Part shown: piece after piece, positions 1-10,800 of the stretch
Numbering within the stretch: position 1 is the stretch's first letter
Layout: each line of letters begins with the position of its first letter
NCBI GenBank assembly: GCA_013433145.1
Contig: CM024186.1
Coordinates: 5,894,001 to 5,958,000 of the forward strand
Reading direction: 5' to 3'
Length of the DNA: 64,000 nucleotides
Source: Ascaris suum
Lineage: Eukaryota; Nematoda; Chromadorea; Rhabditida; Ascarididae
Program-made: the position numbers and the translations under genes
Notes under the pieces: model-generated
Seen by the model: only the letters and a program-made list of their open reading frames with translations
Told to the model about the DNA's origin: nothing
Databases searched by the model: none

Positions 1-1271
1 TTCAAATTTTTTTAAATAATTTTTTGTCGATTTAGCGTTTGGTTATTCAAAAACTTTATGATCCCATTTTTTATGAGGTTTTTTTTTCAAATTTTTATTC
101 TAACCTTCCAAGAAGAAGTTTATTTACTAGTACATTTTGCAAACTATAGGTAAAATGATGTGAAATAATATGAAATAATTTTCCTTTGAAAAATTTTGTG
201 TTAAGGATTGCGGATAACCTTTATTAGCGATTGCAATGGAATGCCACTAAAACGGCAGAAATTTTGTCCAAAGCGAGGAGTCTCATTAATCATTCGAGTC
301 AAGTACTTAGCTGTTTTTTATTATGCATTGTTTGGCCTGAAAAGCGAAGTTTTTTGGTAGTATGACGTTTAGAAGTAGGTGTTTTTAAGTGATGTGGCTA
401 ACACCTCACGTTAAGGCCAATGGCGGATAATCTACTAATTTTTTGATGTTCATACCCACCAGTAAGCTCTCTTGCACAACGAAAGCGTATGGTACCATAT
501 TTTACTGTACCTATGTTTAGGAACGACTACCATACTCGACTGTACCATGGTACATAGTATACGTTCATAAACGTTCATGGTACATAGTGTCGTACATAGT
601 GTTCATGCGTCAAGAGTTAGCTGCAATACTATACAATAGTATACGTTCATTCAAAAGTCGATGAATCATCCATTGCCTGCGCGGAAATTTTTTACTGCAC
701 AAGAACCCAGTTGAGCATTCATTCGCTCATTGCGTCAAAGTGTGACAACATCGAAACGTCGCAGAAAAACAACACATGTCGATAGTAAAGTAAATTAAAT
801 GCAATAAATCTATAAATAATCGGTTTAATAGTTATACTATTTAACAGTTGCTTATATTGATGAATAGTTCGTAATTTTTAAATGTTTGAATAGTTCAATC
901 TATGCTTGACGATGCTTCCTGAAGTTTTTCGGCCTTATTGCGCCTTGAGGAGGACATACACATGTAATTACCCATACACTTGCAAAATACGTTTGCAAAA
1001 TTATTTCCACATCATATCATGCTGGAAGTTCCCGAAAAATGTCAGTACTCGTACCACATCATACCGTACGGCAAACAAAGGTACAATATAGTTCGCTAAA
1101 TATGCTTATTTGTGCCTTTATATCAATCATTGGTTAAGACTGAAGTAACCGTCCTGCGCTCCACATTTTTCGTATATTTCACTATCCCAGTATTAGTTAA
1201 GCATTAAGATAGACGTTGATAATATTACAACTTTTTATTGTGCCTGTTCTAAAGGTATTGCAACTCTTCAG
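1..1271. other. AT-rich non-coding stretch, possibly intron or upstream part of the acyltransferase gene
   Basis: No exon could be recognised here. The MBOAT exon that starts at 1272 is entered in phase 2, so an earlier exon must exist, either in this stretch or left of the window. I looked for a tryptophan-rich MBOAT-like segment and found none. The only structure seen is a patch of short repeated words at 536-650. Confidence 0.4.
536..650. repeat. short direct-repeat patch (GTACATAGT / ACGTTCAT words)
   Basis: The words GTACATAGT and ACGTTCAT, together with the palindromic GTACCATGGTAC, recur several times within about 110 bp. No protein or RNA role can be assigned. Confidence 0.45.
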
Positions 1272-3088
1272 GTACCGAATAGTGGCCACATACATGTTAT
1301 CAGCAGTTTGGCATGGCTTCTTTTTGGGATATTATATAACATTCCTCACAGGAGCTTTATTCACCGTAGCCGCTAGAACGGTTCGTTCAAACAAACGTTT
1401 ATTCGTTATGACTACAAGTAGACATTATCAGCGGAAATCAGTGCATTTGGATATGAGAATGCAATAGCAATAATTAGCGAAAGCAATAATTGTTATTCAG
1501 TCGTGTAGGCTTCAGGGTTTTTTTGTTTTTGTTGGCTCTTTTTTTCCGAAATTTTCCTGACGTAATTTTCGGTTTTTTTTTGAATGGAATTTTTTTGTGG
1601 CGGAAGTTTTTTTGGCATTTTATATAATGGCATAGTAATTTATTTATTCTGAATTTTAATTTGTTGAGTGCTGATAAAGTTTTTTTGATTACTACCAATT
1701 GCTGATCAATTACTAATCGATATTTCTACATTAGATCACTGCTATTAAGTTAGCCATTAAGATCCCTGCGTCATATTCATTACCTCACCTTTGTGTGCCA
1801 ATCAACCGTACTGTTGTGGCTTGAGTCACTAACAAAGAGTAATTGAACTAAATTGGATCACTACTAGTTCGAATTTCAACACGTGCTTGCAGTTCATATC
1901 GTGGGTTGTAAGATTTTTCGGTCGGTGGGAGGGGGGTTGGGGGGGGAGGGAAGGGGGGTGATTCCATCTGTCATTCATTTTTTAAAAAATTCCGCTGTCG
2001 AATTTACCATTTCATTTGCAGTTTCTTTAACGGATTACTGCAGTATTTTTGTTGTTTTGATTTAACATTCGCATACAGCAGGCATTTCAGGTTCGTCGCT
2101 GTGTGCGTCACCATTTTCAGGGTACTTTATTTATGCGACGTTTATACAATTTGATAACGTTTATAACGACGAAAATAGCACTTGCCTATGCGACATTTCC
2201 TTTCGTGACTTTACACCTTAATCCTGGATTGTTTATTTATAAGTAAGTTTGTTGTCGTATTAGTGCATTTTCCCTTATCTCTTTAAATTTTTTTTCAAGT
2301 TATTGCCGATTGTTTTTTATGAATACGAATGCCTTTTTAATGAGGAGTTTTATATAGTATCAAGCGAAAAGTCTCAAAACAACTTCATGACTCAGCAAAA
2401 TATTTCCTGTATAGGAAAAAAAGATATTTCGTGAAACGAGGATGTCATCGTGGATTCCAATAAGAACAGCAGTGACTTTTTTCATCGTTATAAAGGCCCA
2501 TTAAAGCACATTACTAAGGAATTTATGTGTTGTTTTTATTATCCAAATCGGATATATTGGACGGCAATGGATCTTTGTGAATTGAATGAGCACAGTTTGA
2601 ATTCGATTCCTTCTCACCATAATGGTCTCATCGCAAATATTATCATAGAGCTATTATTCACGGAATCCATTTGAAAGGCAATTGGTTTTCATTTTTTGTA
2701 GTGAAACAGAGTTCAGGTAGTTGGACCATGGCTTCAGAGCGGGATGATAATATCCTAATATTCTGGAAGAATGATGTCAAGCCAGAAGGATAATTTCATA
2801 ATATTCCAGAACGATGACCTGATATGAGGCGAGAATGATCATTTCATAAACTTATTACTTGTTACTTATTACAGGGACTGTTTGTTTTCTCTACAAAAAT
2901 TGTATTTTATGCTATTATATTTGATAGTTGATGCAATTTTCAGACGACTCTATTTCTCGCTTCATATCTTAGCGTTATTAGCAATTTTTGTTTTGCCAAT
3001 TATCTTACCACCAGAAAGCAGAAAACAAGATAAGTCGCGGTTGTCACCAACAAAAACCTCTAACGATGACGTTAAAAAGGTCCAATAA
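1272..3088 (+). CDS. MBOAT-family lysophospholipid acyltransferase, C-terminal exons (5' part not found)
   Basis: These are the last exons of a membrane-bound O-acyltransferase, probably of the MBOAT1/2 lysophospholipid acyltransferase group, which moves acyl-CoA chains onto lysophospholipids in the ER membrane. Exon A (about 1272-1404) encodes LSAVWHGFFLGYYITFLTG followed by AARTVRSNK; WHG holds the family's invariant catalytic histidine. Exon B (2121-2242) follows TTTTCAG and ends at GTAAGT; it encodes IALAYATFPFVTLHLNPG. Exon C (2944-3088) follows TTTTCAG, encodes RLYFSLHILALLAIFVLP and a lysine-rich tail, and stops at TAA 3086-3088. The B-to-C junction is phase 2 and forms AAA (Lys). The order and spacing of the blocks match the C-terminus of MBOAT1/2 as I remember it. 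The exon A donor, TTC|GTTATG, is weak and its position is the least certain point. No clear AATAAA was seen. The substrate cannot be told from this fragment. Confidence 0.8.
1921..1961 (+). repeat. G-run tract in an MBOAT intron, G-quadruplex candidate
   Basis: At least four runs of three or more G (GGG, GGGGGG, GGGGGGGG, GGG, GGGGGG) are separated by one to two bases in an AT-rich intron. The G-rich strand is the sense strand of the acyltransferase gene. Confidence 0.6.
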
Positions 3089-6000
3089 CCTTGTAATAAC
3101 TGGTTAGTTTATAAAGTTATTATTTTTATGTAATATTTTATGATAAAGAAAACAAATAGAATATCGAAGTATTTGTTTCTCGAAGCAGAACAAACTTTCC
3201 GATCGACACCTTTTATAGAACGGGTTAACACCGTCTATGACCTAATTTATTTGGGAGCGTTTTCTTTTTTCTGAGGGAGGTATGAGTGGAAGGGCTTCTG
3301 AGAACGAATTTTAGAAGAGAAGTCGCAGGATCCCAAGTATTCTACTCCTGAACTACTTCAAGCTTCTTTGTTTATCCACAATTTCGATGAAAAAAAAGCA
3401 GTCTTCTCGATTCAGTTTATGAAACTGCATTCTAATATAGCTGTATATAGCTGTAAGACTGCATGTAGGCCTTGTTACAAGCGGCAGGCTCGACCTGAAT
3501 GTGTTTAGCATAAAAAGTTTCCTCCTTTTGATCCCCTGAGGCGTGTTAGGGCGCTCGATGACCTTCACTTGTAAACGATTTATCGACATTGACCATACAA
3601 TCGGATAAAATAATGCGGAATAGAATTGATGACGATTTAACAAATAAGGAGGGGAAAGGTGGATAGGGAAGTGCTCAATCACTTATGAAGACGCCTATTC
3701 TTGTTTTTTTTCGAACCGAAAGGAAAATCGGTTCATGGTCACGACTCTATGTTGCAAACAGGTTTCATTCGATCTCATGCAACTGTTACGCTCCATTCGA
3801 CGTATACATATCTTACCACTATTCCTTTTCCTCACCCTTCCCTGCCTCCACTTTTCAATCATCTCTTATTGGGAGGGAGCGGGCAGGATGGCCGAAGTTC
3901 GATTAATGCATCCCAGTTTTAATTCCAGGGTCACAGTCCATTCTCCTTCCTGTTTCTATCCTCTGCTAAATGCCAAGAGGTAAGGTATGGGAGACGATAA
4001 GAAGGAATACGTTATATTTCACGGAGCAAAATCTCATGTCTCGTTTTTTATACGTTTGACTATCAGATGGGGGTTTACGAAACCCATAAAGGTGACGTCC
4101 TGTTAACCTCTAAACTTCAGAAATCTCCACCACTAACGATTTCTAGGTTGCGTTTAAAAACTCCTTGAGTAGGTTTTTTTTCGATCATCGCTGAATTCAG
4201 CAAATCGTCTTTTATTATGATGATCCGAAAAAATGACAGGTAAGTCAAAGGTTAATTACACAGGTAAGCCGACATGTACGCAGACATGCAATAAAAACAA
4301 ACGGGAAATTTAACAGCCGCTGATATTATTACGATCGATGAAATTGATGTTATTTGCAGGTTCGATCAAACGAAGAGTGACCGCTTAATATATAAGAATT
4401 TCATTGTGCAATCTTATTAACGCTATATAATACCATATCATCACTGAGCGTGAAATAAAACTATCTTTTGAAAATTGAAATATGTAAATTTGTTATTTTT
4501 ATGATTATTTTCCTAATTGCTAGAAAATATTGATATGTTTCATATTTTTATAAAATTTTACGGCTCTTATTTTTCGACGCTCATTGCATTTAATAAAAAT
4601 AGATATAAGCCTGAAAATTACACAGATAGAAGAGTGGTATATTGTTTAATTGTTTAATTATTGCATGAGGTAAAGCTTTGCACTATACCTTCTGGTTGGC
4701 GGTTTGTGGGGACTGAGCAAAAGAGGAATAAGAGCCATGATGATTCTTTTTGCCATATGAAAGTCTTTAGGTATTTCAATTTTTTTTTCGCCAGCTTCTT
4801 TGCTGATTGTCATGCTATAAGTGAATAACGATAGTTGGACGCTGTAACTAACTCGTGACTAATAGTAGAGGGTTTTCTGGAAGGCTGAAGGGAAGGGGGG
4901 GTTGCGTATTACTAGTGAAACATGGACAAGCGGGATTCGGTCTTCCTGATTATGAGCCTAGTATCCAGAGAAAATACGGGCCAAAAAACGAGAGCATATA
5001 AGTACGGATCTATTTCTTTGCGAATATTATTCTTACCTTTCAGTATATGTGATTTGTGGGACGAGCTTCATTGTGTTGATTTAATTAATAGCAGAGGTCT
5101 GATATGATTATATTAGCCTACCACCAATTAACACAGGAATTAATATAGGCGCTCAGATAAAAGTGCAACGGAATTATGAGGTGTTCGTGTGGTTTTTCTA
5201 TAAGCTTCTGGAAGTTCTCTGAAAATATAAAATGTTGGGATGTTTCCAAATTTTCTATTTTTAAAAGCGTTTCATATTCCGAGGGTTTTATTCTGCTTCA
5301 CGTACCACCTAGGCAATATCATATCATGCTTATCGCTTTGCTATCAATAATGCTGCAATTATTATAATGATGGATATGGTACGTTTTACCAAAGATAGCT
5401 AAAATCTCAATAAAAGGTGGGATATTTTTATTTTATTTATGTTTTTTTTTAAAATTAGATGGATACCCTATCCGATTTTTTTATCTGTTTTTTTTTTCTT
5501 ATGCTTGATTATATGTTTTCAATAAAAATCCATTTTGTTTCAAATATGTAAAAGATTTTTATGGGAAAATCGAAGTGAAAATTTTGGAAAAAAAAGAAAT
5601 ATTTCATTGTTAATCATATTTTCTATCGATTATATATTTCCTCTAATTTCATTGTCATATTTAACAATAATATTACGGAAATATGCATTTATCGATGAAG
5701 AAATAATTGCTCGTCAAAGATGCACTAGAAAATTCCATTAAAACGAATATGGCATAATAAATTGCGAAATTTTGGAAAGCAAGAAAAATTGATTTATTTG
5801 CAAATTATTAAATATTGTATCGGGGAGGGGATGATGTAAAAGATTTTGGAGTTGTATCAATACTAGTCAAGAAGGTTATAACCGTTCTCACTAAGCTTTC
5901 AAACACATTTTTTATATTCTCATATAATCTATTTGTTAAGTGAATAAATGAATCTTTTTATTCAAATTTTTTTTTTTTTTTTTTGTATGTGTTTAAAGAA

Positions 6001-6639
6001 TGCATCATCAATGCTTATTTATTTGAATTCATATAGGAAGCGTTCAGCGTGGGATTTTCTTCGTCTTATTGGTCATAGTCATATGAACGTTGCATTTTTG
6101 TTGTTGAATTATTAGAAGTTATTATACTTTCGTGAACGGTGCTAATAGAGACGTGGTATGTGTCGGGGAAGGTGCTAGTGAGGATTTCCCACAAGTGAAA
6201 GAGAGGGAGGTGGGGAAACGAGAGGGAATCCGCCTGTAGCTATCGCAAAAATACGCATAAATACGAATATCGACATAAAATGAAATGGAATGTTCCGATA
6301 CTTTGTTACATTTATCGACCGGCCGACAGAAATTATGAAGAAGTAAGCAGATGGATCTGCATTGTTAGTTAATATTGCCTGCGACAAACAGACAAACAAA
6401 CAGACGAGGATTCTAAAAATTTTATTTTCTATTGAGACCAGAAGATATCGATATCTGCATGCTAAATATGGATGTTCGGGTTGATCGTTGCTCATCTCCC
6501 ATATGTCTGTAGCCCCCTTATTGAGTGGCGCAGCAAATAGCACGAAAGTCAGATTTGAGATGGAGATTGCCAAAAAGACTAGGTTGTTAGTGGTTGATGC
6601 TGTAGGTGAAGTCGTGGAATATACATCGGCAATCATGAC
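3089..6639. other. AT-rich spacer downstream of the acyltransferase gene
   Basis: No gene is recognised. Poly-T and poly-A runs are common. On the minus strand, 3353-3682 is open for 109 codons and may be retroelement debris (see findings). Positions 6488-6811 are open on both strands and have a less AT-rich composition, but the translation is not recognised. Confidence 0.4.
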
Positions 6640-7350
6640 GGACGTGATGTGGAAGACACTGATTCGTGGTATGGTGCAGAGTTTCCTTCCGGAAATCATC
6701 AAGCTAATGTCTCATTCTTTCGGATCATTCCATCATTCCTCTTATATGATGGTGACAGGTTGCGAACAATCGAGAGGAATTTCTCTTGTGTCTATGGGAT
6801 TATTAGTTTAAACCGCATTGTTGGATGCAAGCTGATACGTTGTCTTCTCTCGTATGAGCTTACAAATCCTCATTTTATACTATGTCAGAGCTTTTATCTT
6901 TTATAAACGATTGAAGTGGAGCATTTGAAGAAAACATTGAAAATGAAATTATTTAAATTGGCTACGAAAAGGCATTTAACAAACTTGACCATAATAAGTG
7001 TTGCATAAAACCGTTTAAATCGAAGACATCTCAGGGTCTTTGTTACAAAAAATTGAGGTTTTCTCTGCATATCGCTCCTTCAAGGTGAAACAGGAAGTTC
7101 ATTATCAGGTAACGAAGCTATCGTAAGCGATATCACTTGAAGAAGAGTATCTTCAAGCCACTTCTCTTCCTCGTTTATATCAACGATCACGTCGGGAAGT
7201 TCCGCGATGTTTGTGTGCTGGTTTGCGGATAACCTAAAGATTTCTTCTTCACTCTATGGCCCTCTTGTTGACTCTATTTGCTGCAAAAGGAAAATAACAT
7301 ATTCAGCCAGTGGTCGAGGTAATGGCAATCCAGATATTCTCCCTGAAGGT
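6640..7350 (+). mobile_element. decayed non-LTR retrotransposon reverse transcriptase (CR1/jockey-like)
   Basis: Fragments of a LINE reverse transcriptase appear in the expected order on the plus strand, but in shifting frames with internal stops. They are LYDGDRLRT near 6741; ISLNRIVGCKLI near 6807; a finger-domain piece, SFINDxSGAFEENIE, with TGA where Trp would be expected, near 6885-6945; YEKAFNKLDHN at 6963-6995 (the family's DFxKAFDxxxH block); GSSLSGNEAIVSDIT at 7093-7137; PLLFLVYIND near 7158-7187; and FADNLKI at 7222-7242. The last is the catalytic FADD block with the second Asp changed to Asn. Several frameshifts separate these blocks, so the copy is dead. I saw no endonuclease domain, 3' tail or target-site duplication. 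The ends are approximate and the clade assignment is tentative. Confidence 0.75.
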
Positions 7351-10300
7351 CCTATCGTGAACGCATTTTAAAAGAAAACGGCAAAAATTCGGTGCTGCCG
7401 ATCTTCCGAGTGGATTGGTGATTCGGAAAATTGCATTGACCTCGATTGCTTGGAAGTTTCCACCAATGCGTTTAGAACGTTGAATTGTAATCTAAACGTA
7501 AATATTTAAAGCATCATGGTTGAGGTTATATTGTGCATTGTCACTTTGCACTTACAGGCTACTCACCTTTTTGGTAACCATATGTTTACTCGCCAGATGT
7601 TTCATAAGATTTACCCAGTAATTTAACTATGGGAGGGTAATTTCGCATAAGAATTGTTTTTATGGGAAAGTTGACAGGGTGGGAAATGAAAAAACATTGC
7701 CCACAAAGTTGGATTTGTGCCAGTTTCCTTTACAAAAATATAAAAATCAATGTAATACTCTCAAGATTATGCGATCTTTTCAATAACAAATAAATGAAGT
7801 ATGCCAAGAAAATTGCCATGATATGCTTTTTTTTTGCAATTTAGAGTAGATAATCAACCGTTTTCATATGTTATCAAGAAGTAATGAAACAAGAGACATT
7901 TCATCTAATCACACCATTTGGGGAATTTTTTTTTTTCAATGGACGTTTATTTCTTCACAATCGATTAGATGTAAATTGAAATATGAATGAATAAAAATTT
8001 CTGATAACTTTTTTTTCCACTCTATAAATATCTATAATTTAATTCATTTCGAAGTGATTCATAAACACTTTGATGGTTTACAAAGGAAATCATCTATAAT
8101 ATGTTTTATTATCCATTAAAAAACCAACAATTCTAGAACTTTGATGATATCCAAGTTGAAAATATTCAACGCGTAAAGACAAACATAAACCTAAATGCAT
8201 TCAAGAAATTAGCAAAAGTGCACAGTAAAATGCTGATTTTTTTGGGCAAATTTTAAAAAAAAACCTAAAATTACCAGACGGCTGGAAATATGTCAAGTTA
8301 TATTTTCGCTAACGGTAGTTTTGAAGTGGTAGCGTAATTTTTTCTAATGTGACAACCGGTTGGACAATCAATTGATCGGTTTGTTTAAAGAATTTTGAGT
8401 GAATATGCAAATTTGGTTGGCATGAGAATCATTCAGTGATTGATCATTTTCTTTGATAAAATTGGCCGATTGAGTTCAATAAATCAAAGTTAGGACAATT
8501 AAGTTAAGGTTAATTAACATATGTGGATGGATTTCTCGTTATTCTCGAAGAGGACTAACATCTATTACAAAAAAATAAATAAATAAATAAAAATCTAATC
8601 ATAGAAGAGTTGCTATATTTGTGTTTATGCTTAAAATCAAGGCAAGGTATAAAAGCAAGTTTTTTATTGCAAAGTCAGGTTCCTCTTTCGTTTATGAAAC
8701 GTTTCCGGTTGAATCACTCGAATTTTTTTCCATGCAAATTTCTTTACCTGTTTTATCTGATGCTAGTGCTCCGATAGATGCGTGACAAGATTTTTTTTTT
8801 CTGTCTATAGAGAAGAAATCATCAGCATCTGAAAAAATATAGTCATGTTCGGCATTGCTGGGAGACCGCGGGAGGTGGGGTGGGGTGGATTTTAAAATAA
8901 ATATAGAGGTGGCAATAATTTTTTCTTGTAATCTCACAAGTTGAATAATTTAGTTTCGAGATGAAAGCATGATCAAGGTTTCACGTGGTATCTAGATTAC
9001 GCTTAGCGTATTTTTGATTCTATAATATGGTATGAGGTGAACAGATCTTATACCAACAGAGCTCATAACTGGAAGCTAATAAATAGTCTATTGGATACCA
9101 GCAGATAGCTAAAAGTGAGCTAAAATCTTCGAGAAAATTTTACAAGGAGCCGAAATAGCTGAAGACTTTGAAAAATTTTTAAAAAAAAATCCTATACGAT
9201 TCAATGATGGCATGATATAAGGAGTAAAATACTTCTCAGAGCATCATTTTCTTCTCTCAACATCGTTTGCCTATCAAATACTTTTCACTATATATCTCTA
9301 CTTTTATTAGAGATTAAAGTACACTGTATAGTTTAATATAAAATCATTATATACGTATATCACAAAAAGTTGAGATAAATTATTAGTTGTTATGGGATAT
9401 TTTTCTAATTCTCTAATAAAAAACATCATCATCAAAAATAAAATGAGCACAAAAATTATAGACTAGTTAACTGATATAATCCGGAAAGCATTTCAGTTGA
9501 ATCGATAGAATAAAGTTGACGAAACAAAAACTTTGCACCAACTTCGAAGAAAAAAAAAAAACTCAGCAAGAAATGTATTCACCCTGGCAATATTGCTAGA
9601 AAATGATGATTGCATATCATAATAATATGTTCGACATTTTAGTTTTTTCGATTCAATTATGCATTGGAGAGTAATTACCAACTGAGAGAAAATATATTTC
9701 CTTAAACACTCTTTGTTTACGTTACTTTTAAATTAATTTAGTAAGTGATAAAATAAAAATGTTCATCATATGTTGTAATTTTTTCTATATGCTAATAAAT
9801 ATAAATATTACATTGATTTTCTTCCACTACAGAAATAAATTGCTCAATATAGGAGAATTCTACAATAAATCTGTAATTAAAAAAACGTTTATTTGTGCAT
9901 TTTAAAGCAGTATTTTCGGAGCTGCATAGTTTAAAATCGGCTATCGTAGCAATTGAAAAACCTATAAACATGTGTTTTTATTCTTTTAGCGAATATTTGC
10001 TTTATTATGAATTAAAATATAACTAAATGAATTCTATCGATATCGCTGGAAAAACGTTTTCTGGAAAATTCACCAAGAAAATCGCATTTTTTTTTCCACA
10101 TAGAAAAATTTGAAAATTTCTTAATCGATAAAATTTCACATATCGAGAAAATATTTCGACTGTAAAATATTTGGAACTGAAAAATTCCTCAAATTTTTTT
10201 GATGAAAATTCGAATTTTTTGCACAAAAAAAAAATTTCGTTTTTTGCATTTAGATAATCAATTCCACATTGTCGCATTCATCCTTAAATCCTAATTGCGT

Positions 10301-10719
10301 CATTGATTTCGTTAATATTAGCGTGACGGCTAATTGCATTATAAAAGAGCAACTATTTCGAGGAAAGCTTCGAAAAATCCGATGAATCTATGAAAGTTAA
10401 AAATCGAATCAGCTAGCTTCATATCAGATTGTAATTGAATCAACTTTTTTTTTTCGTCATAGTTCACCAAATTGTTTGAAGCATAGGAGCAATTTGGTTT
10501 GTTTTTTTTTAATCGACATCTCTTCTAGAATGAATACCGGATTTTCGTATTGATAGCTAACGATCGAAAAAAGTTCATCATTGATGCGATACGAAATTCA
10601 CGTTTTATAACGTTTTAACTCATCAATAATAAGATAAGTGGAAACGCTAAAAATCGGATTTTTAGATTCATTTCTCGCTTACGATAATGATCGACTTGCT
10701 CTTCCACCTTGTCATTGAC
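7351..10719. other. AT-rich spacer before collagen gene 1
   Basis: No coding region, RNA gene or strong repeat is seen. The stretch holds many A/T homopolymers; 10023-10277 is a run of related GAAAAATTC-like words and is open on the minus strand only because of low complexity. Confidence 0.45.
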
Positions 10720-10727
10720 TATTTAAA
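10720..10727 (+). promoter_or_regulatory. TATA-like box of collagen gene 1
   Basis: TATTTAAA lies 74-81 bp before the chosen ATG (10801). It is slightly farther away and a poorer match than in the six paralogues (about 46-69 bp). Confidence 0.4.
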
Positions 10728-10800
10728 CAAGCAAATTGCTATTGCAAAACATAACACTGGTGTATATCTATTCGGAGATCATTTATTCGCGATTAACGTA

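Noticed and set aside
2450..2674. 74-codon plus-strand frame as an extra acyltransferase exon
   Set aside because: It does not resemble MBOAT sequence, and exons B and C join correctly without it.
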